Source: Lentzea albidocapillata
GTDB lineage: Bacteria > Actinomycetota > Actinomycetes > Mycobacteriales > Pseudonocardiaceae
Assembly (NCBI RefSeq): GCF_000719115.1
Contig: NZ_JOEA01000009.1
Location: 310,001-374,000, forward strand
Length of the DNA stretch: 64,000 bases
Reading direction: 5' to 3'
Numbering within the stretch: the stretch's first letter is position 1; every line of letters begins with the position of its first letter. The position numbers were made by a program, and so were the translations under genes. This document shows, in pieces, positions 12,001 to 27,000 of the stretch. Below the pieces are notes generated by a model. The model was not told the origin of the DNA, did not search any database, and worked only from the letters and a program-made list of their open reading frames with translations.

Positions 12001-15000
12001 ACCGCCGACCACCTCAGCCGGATCGAACGGCTGCTGCCGCTGCGGTTCAAGTCCGCTGTGCCACCGGTTTACGGGTGGCCGACGAGGACCGGGCGCAGGC
12101 CCGAGGTCACCGTCCACTCGGATCCCTCCGACCGGGACCCCGAGCAGCGGGCGCGGCTCAAGGAGTTCGCCGCCGAGTTGGTTCACCACGTCAAGACGCT
12201 GCACGAGCGGGGCAGGGCCATGCCGACCGTGCGGGTCGTGGTCGCCGACGATGGAGCCACCGGGCGATCGCTGTCGGAATGGCTGCTGCGCACGGTGCGG
12301 CAGGGGCTGGTGAACACGCCTGCCGCGGGCGTGGCAGAGCCGCTGGTCATCGACGGACCCAATGACCCGGCGATGCGTCCGTCGCCCGGCCACATCCAGT
12401 TCTTCGTCGACTGGCATCCGCCCGCTCCGAAGCCGAGTGACCCGGTGTTCGATGTCGAGTACCAGACGATCGTGGACGGGGAGGACGGTTCCGAGAGGCC
12501 GACTCGGCAGCCGGCAGCAGACCGGGTGCCCGGCTGGATCTCGCCTGACGGCAGGCAGGTGCTCGATGACGAGACCTGGTCGCACCGCACCGCGGCACCG
12601 GGAGACCCAGGGGCCTGGTGGGCCGGGCTGGCCGACCCGGTGCGGCCGTGGGAATGGGCACACCTGCGGGCGAACGCCGGCGTGGTGACCGTGCGGCAGG
12701 CCGGCGACAGCCCGGTGATGCGGTTCAACGACCACGACATCCACTTCGTGCGTAGCTCCTTCGCGCGTCCGATCGCCTACGACCTGCGCCGGATGAAGGT
12801 GGGCGGCCGGTGGGTGCAGGAGTACACGGTCCGCCTGCACCTCGACGGCGGCTCGGAAACCGAACGGGCCGAGATGGAACGCCGCGCCAGGCTCGGTGTG
12901 GAGGCGCTGTTCAACCATCGGCACCGGCTGCCCAGCGGTGACCAGTTGCACGTGCGGGTCGAGTTCACGCCGAGCGAGGCGGACGCGCTCGCCACCATCA
13001 AGGTGACCAAGGCCGGCAGGCCGGCTCAGTCGACCTGGCCGGTGGACACGGCACCGGACGGGCTCGCCCACGAGATCGGCCACTTCCTGGGCATCAAGGA
13101 CCAGTACCGGATGCTCGGCGAGCGGTCCTCCGCCGCCCACCAGGAGCGCGACCCCGCCCTGCGGCCGCATCGGGTCGTCCGGCCCGCGGGACCGGGAACG
13201 ACGAAGACGCGGGAAACCGTGCCCCTGCTCAACCAGGTGCGCGACGACCAGGGTCTGTACGCCGAGCAGCAGTCCTTCCCCGGCGTGCACGTTCCGCCGC
13301 GCGACGTGTGGAAGATCGAGCAGGTGGCCCGCACCTACGCCGCAGTACCGGACTCCGGTGATCCCAACCCGAAACAGCCCGCCGGGCCGCCGGCCGGCGA
13401 GCCCGGTCCCCGCCCCGCGCCGGAGATCGACCAGCTGGTCGATGCGGTCTTGGACGTGGCCGGCCGCCTGAAGGACGACTCGGGGATCTGGCTCGCCGAC
13501 CCGGCGACGGACGTGACCACGCTGATGCAGCAGGAGAAGGCGGTCCAGAACCTCCCGGTGGACGACGGCTACTTCTTCACCGTGGCCGCCCACGCCGGCG
13601 CCGGCGGGATGCCGGAGTTCCTGGGCCGGCCGATCACCGCCGAGGTGATGACCGCGCTGCTCGCCCGGCTGCGCCAGGACCGTGGGTGGCCGGACTACAA
13701 GATGTCGCTGCGATTCGTGTCGTGCGGGCTCGGCTCGATGGACGTTCAGGGCTACGTCCCCACCGTCCTCAGTGGACTCCGCGCGAAGGGGATCGCCACC
13801 GACGCCTACGCCGGTGACACCGCGGTGTGGTTCGTGCCCGGCGTTGCCAATCCCGGACAGGGTGAGGTGGTGGTGGCCGGCCGGGCCGGTTTCCACGCCG
13901 ACGGCCGGCCCGCCATCACCGATGACGGCACGTGGCTGTACTTCGAGGACGGTGCGGAGCCGGTCGACTGCGGCGGTGCCCGCATGGTGGTCGAGCCCGG
14001 CACAGCGCCCGAGTTCTCCGCCGCGCCCGCGGGCTATGCGGTCGTGCCGAACGCCGACCGCCACCTGATCCCGCGGTTCATCACCGACTCGATGCCGTTC
14101 GGCACACCCGACGCCGAAGAGATCAGCGCGGTCTACGCGATCCAGCAGGAGGTGGCGGACGAGCTGCTGGCGGCGGTGCGGGGTGACGGTGACCCGCCGG
14201 CCATGACGACGCCGGTCCAGTCCTCCGACGGGTCGATGACCGTGGCGGTGGAGCACTTCGCGGTCGAGCACGACCCGGAATGGGCGCTCAAGGAGCGGGC
14301 GATCCGGGGTGCGCTGGACCGTGTCGCCGCCGCGGGGCACCGGCTGCCCGGCCCACTGGTGATCTCGGTCGCCAGGCAGGGCACGGTGGGTGTGCTCACG
14401 CAGGTGATGCACCTTCGCGATCACGACGGGGCGCCGCGCTGGCACCTGTTCCTCGGCCCGGATCTGTTCGCGCGCAACGCTCTTGTGCCGGGCACCGATT
14501 CCGCTATGCGCGGTGGCATCGGCTACGTCCAGTCGAGGGGTGTCGCTCACCGGGTGGCGGAGTCGGCCGGCGGGGATGCCTACGGGGTGACGCTGGCCGA
14601 GGCGACGGTGGTGCACGAGCTCGGGCACGCGTTGCACGTGGCGCACGATCCGACCCGGTTCCTGGAAGCCCAGCACGGGGCGAGGCAGGGTACGGGTGCC
14701 GACCCGGCTCAGGCAGACGCCGCGCTCGAAGTGAGCCAGTACGCCACGAACAACGGCCTGGAGTTCGTCGCCGAGGCGTTCACCGCGCTGGTGTACGGGG
14801 AAACGCTGTCCGGCGAAACGCTGACCGAGTACACGCAGTGGGGTGGCCCGCTGTCCGCAGCCGACGAGTCCGTGCCGCAGCCCGACCGCACGGCAGGTGT
14901 CGCGAGCAGCACCGGCGGCTACGGTCTGGGCGGCCTGTTGTGGAACCGCGGTGCGGCGGAACGTGAACAGCGGCTGCTGGCGGACTACGGGCTGCCGATC

Positions 15001-18000
15001 GGGTCGCAGGCGGGCGGTCCCAGCCTGAGCCACACCGTACTGAGCAAGATCGACATGGTGCTGGGCGGCCTGCCGTCCGGGCACGTGCGGGACAACCGGT
15101 TCCTGAAAGGAATCCTGCGCGAGTTCGGCGGCACCACCAGTGGTTACTTCCCCCGGACCCGACTGATCGGCCTGACCAATCCCGTCGGCCTGCCGAGCTG
15201 GTTGTACGGCCGGTTGAACCGGGGGGTCGGCTGGCAGCGCACGTTGATGGACCTCGGGGTCAAGGCCGAGTACGACACCTACAGCTGGCCTTCCGACTGG
15301 AAGCTCGGCCTGGCTCCCAGCGAACGTCAGATCCTGGCCGGTGTGTCCGACGTGCTCGCGCACGGCAACCTGCTGGAGTGGACGCTCCGGCACGAGATCG
15401 GGCACGCGGTCGACCCGCTGGCGAGCTGGTCCAGGATCGCTGACCAGGAACGCTTCGGCGGCTGGCGGGAGTACCGCGGCGGTGCCGGTTTCGCCGAGGT
15501 GACCCGCGACATCCTCACCGGGATCGGGCTGACGCCGGAAGACCAGGACTTCACCGGTGCCGCGGGCCGGCCGCTGGGAGCTGCGCTCGCGCGTGTCATT
15601 CTCCCGGCGTTCGCCCGCGCGAACCCGCGCGAACTGGACAGCCTGCCGAGCCAGTTCGCGGGACTCGGCACCGAGGGTGTCGCCAAGATCGCGCGGGCGG
15701 TCGAGGTGGTGAAGCGCGCACTCGCCGAGCCGTGGATGTTCAGCCACGGTGGCGGTGACGCGCTGACCATCGGCGACCGGATCTACCAGGTGAACTCGTA
15801 CGGGACCTGGACCAGCTACCTGAAGTCCGCCCGCGAGCACGCCGTCTCGAACTACCAGTTCTCGGCCAGGAACGAGTGGTTCGCCGAGGCGTACGCCGCC
15901 TTCTACGACCCGAATCCCGCGCCACGCGCCCGTCTTCACCCAGACGCGCGGGAGTGGTTCGCGACCGAGTTGCCGCGGCTCGTCAGTCCGGAACCGCCCG
16001 CGAACCCGCCTGTTTCGATGCTCGGTGCGATCGGCCGTCTCGATCGGGGTTCCGGCGTCTGGCTCGCCGATCCCGCGGCGGACGCGACCGCGCGGGAGCA
16101 CCTGGAGAGGACGGTTCGCGGCCTGCGCGACGATGACCGGTTCTTCACGGTGGTGGCGCATGCCGATGCCGCTGGTGTGCCGGAGTTCGCGGGGCAGCCC
16201 GTCACCCCGGACGCGATGGTCGCCCTGCTGGCCCGGTTGAAGAACGACGGTGTGTGGGACGGCGTGAAGCCGTTGCGGTTCGTGTCGTGCGGGCTTGGCA
16301 CGGCGGATGCCCGGCGCTACGTGCCCGCCGTGCTGGGCGGGCTCAGGCAGGTGGGGATCACCGCCCAGGCGTATGCCGCCGACACGGCGGTGTGGGCTGT
16401 GCCCGGGGCGGCGGCCGGTGAGCTGGTGGTGGCGAGCCGGGCCGGGTTCACGGCGGACGGCAGGCCGGTCGTCTCCGGTGACGGGCACTGGCTGCGTTTC
16501 CGGGACACCGCGGAACCGGAGAAGCTCGGCGCATACCTTGTCGTAGGGGCCGAGGAGAACCCCGGTTCCCGGCCGGTGCCGGACGGCTACGAGGTGCAGT
16601 CGGCGGCCGATGAGGACGCGATCGAGCGGCTCATCCCCGGCGCCCTGCGGTTCGGCACGGCGGCGCTGTCGGGTGGCGACGGCAAGCACCTGACGATGGA
16701 CGATCTGAAGGTGGCGGTCAGCCACACCCAGGTACGGCTCGACCACGTGACGCGGATGTTGTCCGGCCTGGCGTTCGGTCATCCGGTCGGGACGGTGCCG
16801 ACCGGGGACGACTTCGCGGACGTCGAAGAGTGGATCTCCTTGGCCTCCACGGAGATCGGGGCACTTCGCGAGCACCTGGCGCAGGCCCAGGACGAGCTGG
16901 ACGAGGCCGACGACCGGTTGCTGGAGCTGGACAGGGCCCTCACCACGGGCGCGCTGGCGGAACGGGTTCCCGGCGCCGGTCTTGCCGCCGTGCGCGAGAA
17001 CACCGAGCAGGAACGCGATGAGCTGACCGCGGGGCGCGAGCCGCTGGCCCGCCGGGTCGCGGAGCTGTCGGAGCGGCTGAACACCGTGCTGCAGCGCCGG
17101 GTCATGCTGCGGACGACGCTCGTCGAGCTCGAAACCACGTGGTGGCGGGCTGAGGTGGCGGCCGGGGAAGAGCGGCTGCAGGCACCGTCGGCCGGAGATG
17201 GGACACCCGCAGATGCCGCGTCGCTCGCGCTCGCGGACGAGCTGGTGCGGTTGCGTTCCCGGCTGGCCGCGCTGCGTGCCGAGATCGCCGAACTGGACGC
17301 GGACGACTCGGATCCGGACAGCACCGCTCCGGCGGAGCCACTGCCGGCCGACATCGAAACGTTGCGGGACCAGGCCATCGGTGAGTTCGCCTACGTCACC
17401 GCCGCCGGTGAACCGCCCCGGCTGCGGGCGCAACGGCGGTGGCTCGCCGCCCGCGACGGGTTGCGCGATCAGGGAGTTCCGTCCACTGAGGCCGAGGACA
17501 GCGCCGACATCGTCTCCGAGGCCACCCTCGACGAGTGGTCCGCGGGACAGCTCGACGTGGTGGGGCCCGCGGTCGAGGTGCGGCGCATCCGGGTGCCGGG
17601 GGAGCAGGACGAGTGGGCGGCCGAGGTCACCGTTCAGGTCGGTCTCATTCCGCTGGACGGCGTGGGTGACTCCCTCCTCACCGCCGCGCGGAACCGGATC
17701 AGTGCGGCGCTGTCCCTGATCAACCGGGGATACCTGCTCGCCGACGGATCCTGGTTCCGCCTCCATGCCGAGCTCGTCACCGACGGGGAGCCGCAGTTCA
17801 CCTTCACCGTGGGTGTCGAGGGCGACGAGTGGGACGTGGAACGGCACATCACCAGCGAGACGACCCCGGACGCCCTGGCCCGCGAGCTGATGATGTTGCT
17901 GGGCGTGCGGGTCGATGGCGCGGACTCGTTCAGCCTGACCTGCGGGCACCTGGACCAGCTCGACCGGTCGTTCCCGCTGCGGTCGAAGTCCGCTGTGCCG

Positions 18001-21000
18001 GCGTTGTTCTTCGGAGAGCCGGATCGGACGGAACGCAGGCCCGAGGTCGTGCTCGGTTCGGTGCCCGCCGACTGGAGCGCGGAAGAGTGGTCCGACCTCG
18101 CCGCCTTCACGGATGCGTTGGCCCACCAGGTCAAGCTGCTGCGTGGACGTCGTGCGATGCCGATCGTGCGGATCGTGGTCGCCGACGACGGGGAGGGCGA
18201 GAAGGACGCCCTCGCGGAGCTGGTACTGAACGGTGTCCGCACGAGACTGGCGAACACCGACGTGGCCGTGCCCGTGGTCTTCGCCGAGCCGGACCATCCC
18301 GCGATGAGGCCGGCGGAGGGCTACCTCCAGCTGTTCGCCGAGTGGGATCCGGAGGGTGCTCCGACGCCTGAGCCACGTGTCCCGGCGCAGCGTCCGGAGG
18401 TGGACGAGGAGAGCGCCGACGGACTGGCTCGGCGGGAGCTCGACGACGAGCGGACGTGGTGGTACAGCACGGCGATCACGGCCACGTGGGCCGAACTGGC
18501 CGATCCCGTGCGGCCGTGGGAGTGGGCGCACCTGCGGGCGGACGCGAACGTCGTGACCGTGGACCAGGTCGACCCGCGCCTGGTCATGCGGATCCGGGAC
18601 CAGGCCGGCCCGTACGCCCCGGTCGAGCCCGTCACCGGGCACGTCAACTACGACCTGCGCAGGATGGTCGTGCGGCGCGCGGGGAAGACGGAACGCGGCG
18701 TTCAGGAGTACACGATCCGTTTCCGCCTGGAGGGCGGGTCGCCGGCCGATCGCGAGGCTCTGGAGCGTCGAGCCCGCCTCGGGGTGGAGGCCCTGTTCAA
18801 CCACCGGCACCGGTTGCCCAGTGGCGACCAGTTGCACGTGCGGGTCGAGTTCACGGGCAACGAGGACGAGGCGCACGGCGTCATCGAGCTGAAGCCGACC
18901 GGGCGGGCAGATCAGCTCCACTGGGCGTTGGACTCCAACGCCCGTTCGCTCGCCCACGAGATCGGCCACTTCCTCGGCATCGCGGACCAGTACTCGACGA
19001 CGCGCGGCATGGACGACTACGCCTATCAGGACCGTGATCCCGCGGTCCGGCCGCACCGGGTGGTCCGTCCGGACGGGACGCGGGAGACCGAGCCGCTGCT
19101 CAACCACGTCCGTGACGACCACGGCCTGTACGGGCAATGGGAGCACTGGCCCGGTGTGCTGGTTCCGCCGCGCGACCTGTGGCGGATCGAGCGGGTGGCG
19201 CGTGGCTACGCCGTGCTGCGGGACTCACGCGACCCTGGTCCGGAACAGCCGGCCGAAGTCGAGTCCACTGTGGACATCGGCGCCGGGCTGGTGGGTTCGA
19301 TGCTGGACGTGGCGACCCACCTGGGCTCCGGTGTCTGGCTGGCCGACCCGGCCACGGACGTGACCACGGTCGAGCGGCTGGACAAGGTCGTCGCCGAGCT
19401 TCAGCGGGACGACCGGTTCTTCACGGTGGTGGCGCACGTCGGCGACAGCGGTGTGCCGGAGTTCCTGGGGCAGCCGGTCACGCCGGACGTGATGGTCGAT
19501 CTGTTGTCGCGGTTGGTCTCCGACGGTGCGTGGGACGGTGTGAAGCCGTTGCGGTTCGTGTCGTGCGGGCTCGGCGTGACGGATGCCGGGCGTTATGTGC
19601 CCGCGGTCCTGCGTGGGCTCGCCGCCGAGGACCTGGAGGCCGAGGCTTACGCGGCTGACACGGCGGTGTGGGCGGTACCTGGGCGCGGCTCGTCGGCGCG
19701 GGGTGAGCTGGTGGTGGCGAGCCGGGTGGGGCTCACCGCCGACGGCACGCCGGTGATCAGTGGCGACGGACATTGGCTGCGTTTCCAGGCCGGTGAAGTC
19801 ACCGAGCCGGTCGTGCACGGGGCCTACCTGGTCGTGGGGGACGAGGAGGAGCCCGAGTTCGACGACCGGCCTGAGGGCTACTGGGCCGAGGAGGAGACCG
19901 GGGGGATCGAGGAGTTCGTTCCGGGCTCGATGCCGTTCGGGGTGGCCGCGGTGTCGGGTGGCGACGGCCGGTTCCTGACCGAGGTCGACCTGAAGGTGGC
20001 CATCAGTCATGCCGAGGTGCGGCTCGACCAGGTGCTGCGGGGGCTGCCCGGACGGAGGTTCGAGCATCCGATCCTGGAAACCGCCTCACCCGGCGAGATC
20101 GACTCGGTGTGGGAACAGATCGCCTTGGTCACCGACGACGTCGAGGCGTTCCGCGCGGAGCTCGAACCGCTGAACCAGGGACTGAGCCGCCTCAAGACCC
20201 AGGTGAGGTGGTTCGACGACGCGCTCGTCGTGGGCGGTGTGGTCGAACGGGTTCGTGGCGCGGACTTCGCCGCGGTGCGGGCGGACCTGGAGCAACGGCG
20301 TGCTGCCGCGGTTGCCGCCCGCGACGCGCAGGCCGCCCAGGTCGCGAACCTGGAGGAGACACTGGGGGCGGCCCGGCGGTATCGCGCCGACCTGCGGACG
20401 CGGCTGTACGTCCTGCAGACCGCGGCCTGGCGGGCGGGCGTGGAGGCCCAGGAACAGGCGCTGTGGGTGCCGCCGGTCGAGGGTGAGACGGTCGCCGACG
20501 GGGCTTCGGTCGCGCTCGCCGAGGAGTTCGTGCGGTTGCGTGGCCGGTTGTTCGCGCTGCGGGTCGAGCTCGCGGATCTCGCCGAGCGGAGGGAAGGGCC
20601 TGCGGACAGGCTCGGGGAACCGGTGGTTCCTGACCGGGATGCGCGGAGGAACGCCCCCGTCGAGATCGCCCGCGTCATGGCCGTGGGTGACCCGTCGCGG
20701 CTGCTCGCGCACAAGCGGTGGGTGGCCACCCGGAACATGCTGGCGGGTCTGGGTTTTGAGGATGAGGAGGCAGAGGAAGCCGCCGATCTCGTTCGTGACG
20801 CCACCCTGGAGGAGATGGCCGCCGACCGCCTCGACGTGCTGGGTCCGTCGGTCGAGGTGCGGCGGATGCCGGTGCCGGGCGATGACGAGGACGGCCAGTG
20901 GGTCACCGAGGTCACGGCTCGGATCGCCCTCGTTCTGCCGCCCGGTGGTGGTGTCCACAGCCAGTCCGCGAAGGACGGGATCGCGGAGGCGTTGGAGCTG

Positions 21001-24000
21001 CTCAACCAGGGCTACCTGCTGCCGGACGGGTCCCAGCTCTGCTACCGGGTCGATCTGGTCACCGATGCTCCGCAGTTCACGTTCACGGTGGGCGACGACG
21101 AGGACCCGTGGCCGGTGGGGCGGCACCTCACCAACGGGACGACTTCCCAGGACATCGCCTGGGAGCTGCTCGGGATCCTCGGGATGCCGGTCTACGCCGG
21201 CGATCCGTTCGTGCTCGACTCCGGGCACATGGAGCAGCTCGACCAGTTGCTGCCGCTGCGGTCGAAGTCCGCCGTACCGACGTTGCAGCCCAGCACGCGC
21301 AGGCCCGAGCTCACGATCAGCTCGGACCCGTCGGAGTGGGACGACAGGCAGCTCGCCGGACTGGGCAGGCTCGTCGACACGCTGGCCCGTCAGGTCGTGC
21401 TGCTGCACGCGCGCAACAGCGCGATGCCGGTGGTGCGGATCGTCGCGGACGAGGACGGGCTGGACGAGGCCGATCCGGTGGCGGAGCTGGTGCGGGACGG
21501 TGTCCGGCAGAAGCTCGCGGGCACCGTGGCGGCGGAGGTCGCCGAGCCGGTGCCGTTCGCCGAGTCCGCCGGCTCGTCGATGCCTCCGGTGGCGGGCCGG
21601 ATCCGGGTTTTCGTCGACTGGGACCCGGAAGGTGTTCCTGTTCCCGCCGCGAGTGCCGAGGACGACGCGGAGCACGCGCCCGGGATGGTTCCGGTCAAGA
21701 CCGTGCTGGACGACGAGCAGTGGCGCCACAGCGCGGCGACGCCGGCGGATCCCGAGGCGTCGTGGGCCCGGCTGGTTGTTCCGGCGCGGCCGTGGGACTG
21801 GGAGCACCTCCGGGCGGGCGCCCACGTCGTGACGGTGGATCAGGTCGATCCCAGCCTGATCATGAGGGTGAGCGACGACGGCGCGCGGTACACCGACGTG
21901 GACACCATCGATCTGGTCATCGCCTATGACCTGCGCCGCATGAAGGTTCTGGATCGATGGGTGCAGGAGTACACGGTCCGCCTGCATCTGTCGGGTGAGT
22001 CGTTCGACGAGGAGGAGCTCGACCACCTGCGTCGCCGCGCCCGCCTGGGCGTGGAAGCCCTGTTCAACCATCGGTACCGGTTGCCGAGCGGTGATCAGCT
22101 GCATGTGCGAGTCGAGTTCCCGGAGAAGGCGGAGGACGCGCACGCCACCGTCACGGTCGTCGCCGCCGGACGAGCCAGCCAGTCCACCTGGTCACTGGAC
22201 CGGAGGGCGCATACCTATGCCCACGAGATCGGTCATTACCTGGGTATCGACGACCAGTACCTGATGATGCAGAACGATCGCGAGTCCGTCTCCTTCGAGG
22301 ATCGTGATCCCGCGGTCCGGCCGCATCGGGTGATCCGGCCCGCGGGCCCGGACGGCACGAAGGCGCGCGAGACCGAGCCCTTGCTCAACCGCGTGCATGG
22401 TGACCACGGTTTGTACGCTGAGGGGTCGCATGATCCGGGTGTGCTGGTTCCGCCGCGGGACCTGTGGCGGATCGAGCGGGTGGCACGTGGTTATGCCGCG
22501 GTGCGGGACACCGTGGCGGAGCCACAGGTTCCGGCGGAAGACCACCGGCGGACGGCCAGGTTCGTGGACTCGGTGCTGGACGTCGCGGTGCGTCTCGACG
22601 ACAGGACGGGGGTGTGGCTGGCCGATCCGGCGACGGACGTGACCACGTTGCGCCGCCTGGAGAAGGTCGCCGTCGACATCCAGGCGGATGATCGGTTCTG
22701 CACCGTGGTGGCGCACGTCGGGGACAGCGGTGTGCCGGAGTTCCTGGGACGGCCGGTCACTCCGGACGTGATGGTCGATGTGTTGTCCCGCTTGGTGGAC
22801 GACGGCGTGTGGGACGGCGTGCAGCCGTTGCGGTTCGTGTCGTGCGGGCTCGGCGCGGTTGATGCGGGGAGCTATGTGCCCGCGGTGCTGGAAGGACTGA
22901 GGTCGAAGGCGGGGATCACCGCCGAGGCGTATGCGGCGGACACCACGGTGTGGTCCGTGCCGGATCGGCAGGGCCAGTCCGGGAGGGGCGAGCTGGTGGT
23001 GGCGAGCCGGGTCGGTTACAGCGCCGACGGCACGCCGTTGATCACCAATGACGGGCACTGGCTGCACTTCAGGACCGACGCGAACAGCGGCCAGGTCGCT
23101 GGGCCTGCCGTGCACGCCGCCTACCTGGTCGGCGGGGATCAGGCGGCACCGGATTTCCAGGAGGCGCCAGAGGGCTACTGGTTGACGGGCCAGGCGGACG
23201 TGATCACCCAGATGATGTTCAGCGCGGTGCCGTTCGGAACCGGCGTCTCCAACCAGGGCGTCACGCTGCCGGCCGGCGACCTCGAACTCCTGACCGACCT
23301 GCGGGTGGCCGTCACCGACACGCAGGCCCGCCTTGACCGGGTGACGGACCTGTTGGCGGACAAGCGGTTCGAGCATCCTGTGCCGGACGCCCCCGAAGAG
23401 GACGCGATCCCGGCGGTACGGGCGCGGATCACGGCGCTGTCCGGAGACATCGCGGCCGGTCGGGCGAAGGTACCCGCGTTGCAGAAGTCGAAGCGGAGCC
23501 TCAAGGACGACCCGTGGTTGTCGGACGACACGCGCATTCTTCGTGAGGTGGCCGAACGGGTCGCTCCCGGCCGGTTCACCGCGATGGCCACGGTGAGCAT
23601 GCAGGAACACGATGCCGCGGTTGCCCGGTATCAGGCGGCGAACGACGCCATCGACGCCGTCGCGGAGGACATGCGGACCTCGCGGTGGCAGCGGGTCGAG
23701 TTGCGCACGAAGCTGTTCGCCCTGGAGACCGGCGAGTGGCGCAGGTCGTTGCCCACCGTGGACCCGGACGCCGGCAACGTCAAGAACGACAGTGCCTGGG
23801 CTGTTCTCGCTGACGAGCACGTCCGGCTGAGTGGCCGGCTCGCCGCACTGCGGGCGGAGATCGCCGACCTGAACACTGCGGGCAACCCGGATTCGTGGTT
23901 CACCCCGCACGACCACCCCGCGAACGCCCCCCAGCGCGAACTGCGGGAGAAGGCCCGCGTCCACACCACGCACATCGTCGGCGCCGGAGATCCGCCACGT

Positions 24001-27000
24001 GTGCTGGCATGGAAGCGGTCGCAGGCGGCCAGTGACCAGAACGCCGAGGAAGCCGGCGTCGTGCGTGACCTGACGCTGTCCGAGGGCGCCGCGAAGTACA
24101 CCGATGTCGTCGGGCCGGCGGTCGAGGTCCGGCGGATGCCGGTGCCGGTCGAGGTCGAGGTGTCGAAGACCGGTCCGCGGCGCAACCGCTTGCACCGCCG
24201 CGAGCAGTGGGTCACCGAGGTGACCGCACGGGTCGCGCTGATCCGGCTGCCCGGCGTGAGGTCGCGCTCCGCCAGAGCGGCGCGAAAGGTGATGGAGCAG
24301 GCTCAGGAGCTGATCAACAAGGGCTACCGGCTGTGGGACGGGTCCGAGTTCCAGCTGCGGGCCGAGTTCGTCGACGACGACCCGCAGTTCACCTTCACCG
24401 TGGGCAAGACCGGGCACGAGTGGCCGGCAGGGCGTGACCTCACCGCCGAGCTGGAGCCCGCGGAGGTGGCCAGGGAACTGCTCGGCATGCTCGGTGTGCC
24501 CGTCCCCGCCGACGGCGAGTTCGCGCTGGGCTTCGAGCAGGTCGAGCACCTGGGCCGGCTGCTGCCGCTGGGGTCGAAAGCGGTCGTGCCCGCGGTGCGG
24601 TTCGCCACCCCGCCGGCCGCCGTGACCAAATCCCCGCTGGAGATCAGCGCGGAGCTGACCGCGCAGGACAGGGCCGGGTTGTCCCGGCTGGTGATCGACC
24701 TGGCGCAGGTGGCGGTGCTCCAGCACCGGCGAAGCCGTCCGATGCCGCTCGTGCGGCTGGTGGGGGATCGGGTGGCCGCGGTCGAGAAGTGGCTGCGCCT
24801 GGAGGTCCTGGCCCACCTCCGCCGAACCGGCGTGGCCGATCTCGCGGAGCCGCTGGAGTTCGTCCCGGTCACGGCCGGCGCCCGGGAGGGGCGCGTCCAG
24901 ATACTCGTCGACTGGATTCGCCCCGATCCCGCCCAGGACGTGCCGACGTCGAGCCCTGACGAACCGCTCGGCTTGCCGGACGCGACCAGGAAGGGGCTGG
25001 ACGACGAGCAGACGTGGTGGCACAGCATGGCCACGCTGGCGGATCCGGAGGCGTCGTGGGCTCGGCTCACCGATCCACTGCGGCCGTGGGACTGGGAGCA
25101 CCTGCGCTCCCGCGCCCACGTGGCGACGGTGGATCAGGTCGACCCCGGTCCCGTCGTCCGGACCGACGGTGTCGTCGCCGATGGCGACGACCGCATGGGG
25201 ATGTCCGAGCTCACCATCGCGTACGACCTGCGCCGGATGAAGGTGCTGGGCCGGTGGGTGCAGGAGTACACGATCCGCCTGCACCTGGACGGCGGGTCGC
25301 CGCGCGAGCGGGCCGCCCTCCACCGTCGTGCCCGTCTCGCTCTCGACGCCACGTTCAACCAGCGGTTCCGGTTGCCGGGCGGCGACCAGCTGCACGTGCG
25401 GGTCGAGTTCGCGGCCAAGGCAGAGGAGGCGCACGCGACCGTCAAGGTGGAGGACACCAAGCGGGAGGACCAGGGCAGCTGGTCGCCGAAGGCATCGGCG
25501 CACGTGCTCGCTCACGAGATCGGCCACTTCCTCGGCCTCTACGACCAGTACTCGATGGCCTACGAGGAGGAGCCGTTCGCCCACCAGGACCGCGATCCCC
25601 GCCGCCGCCCGCATCGGGTGGTGCCTGGGCCGGACCTGCCGCCCACCACTCCGTTGCTCAACCACGTCCGCGACGACCAAGGCCTGTTCACCGGCCGGAT
25701 GGACAAACCAGGCGTCACTGTGCCGCCGCGTGACCTGTGGCGGATCGAACGGGTGGCCCGTGGCTACGCGGTCGTGCGCGACACGGTCGACTCCTCTCTG
25801 CGGGAGCCGGTCTCCGGAACCGCCTCGCCGGCCGACTCGATGTTCGGCGTCGCCGCACATCTGCGCAACGACTCCGGGGTGTGGCTGGCCGATCCGGCAA
25901 CGGACGTGACCACGTTGGAGCGCCTGGAGAAGGTTGCCGCGGGACTGCGGGCGGACGATCGGTTCTGCACGGTGGTGGCGCACGCCGGGAACTCCGGCAT
26001 GCCGGAGTTCATGGGGCAGCCGGTCACACCGGACGTGCTGGTCGCTGTGCTGACCCGGTTGGTGGACAACGGTGTGTGGGACGGCGTGAAGCCGTTGCGG
26101 TTTGTGTCGTGTGGGCTGGGTGCGGCTGAATCCGGGCGCTTTGTGCCCGCTGTGTTGCGTGGGCTCAGGGAGAGCCGGGGAATCAGCGCCGAGGCGTTTG
26201 CGGCGGATACGACGGTGTGGTCCGTGCCGGATCGGGAGGGCCAGTCCGCGTCGGGCGAGCTGGTGGTGGCGAGCACGGTCGGGTACCGCGCCGACGGCAC
26301 ACCGGTGGTCACCGGTGACGGGCATTGGCTGCACTTCAAGGCCGGCGGCGAAGCCGAGCCCACCCCACATGGTGCGTACATGGTGGCCGGGCAGCAGAAG
26401 ACACCGGTCTTCCGGCAGGCACCCGGCGGGTACGAGGTCGTGCCGACCACCGAGGGGGACGTGATCACGCGGTTCATCCCCGGCTCCATGCCGTTCGGGA
26501 CCGGGCAGGACAGCGGTGCCGGAATTCCCGAGACCGTGTCGGCCAGCCTGGCCGAGTTCGCGTCGGTGGTCGGCGCCCAGGCGGTGCTGGAGGTGCGTGG
26601 ACGGTTCGGCGACCCGCGAGTGGTGGAGATCAGCGAGGAGCTGAGGTCCGCGCTGTCCGATCCGACGGTGCGGATCGTCACCTCCGACGAGGGCGCGGGT
26701 GTGCGGGTGGTCGCCGTGCCGGTGGAGCTGTCGTTCGGCGTGCCGGTCGCGGTCCCGTCCGGTGACCTGGCCGAGCACCTCGATGCACCGGGACATCGGG
26801 TGGTCCGCCTCACCGCCGGCTCTGGCCGGACCTGGCAGCTCGACGTCGGCGACCGGGTCACGGTGCGCCGGGGCGAGGACGAGCAACCGAAGTCCTTCCC
26901 CAGGGCCGAGTTCGTCGCACGGCTGACCGGGGTGCTCGACGGCTACGACGGGGGTGTTCTCGCGCCCGAGGCGGAGCGCGAGTTGTTCGGCGGCCCGTTG

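Noticed and set aside
11395..19146. A 2,583-codon open frame on the minus strand, with others at 22192-28179 and 3352-6894
   Set aside because: They lie antisense to the giant gene, have His/Arg/Pro-rich low-information translations, and lack the domain motifs seen on the plus strand. Long antisense frames are expected in very GC-rich coding DNA.
1..26450. CRISPR array or satellite-type DNA repeat
   Set aside because: The repeats are 2.4-3.3 kb protein-coding modules in one frame, with divergence concentrated as in gene duplication, not short direct repeats with spacers.
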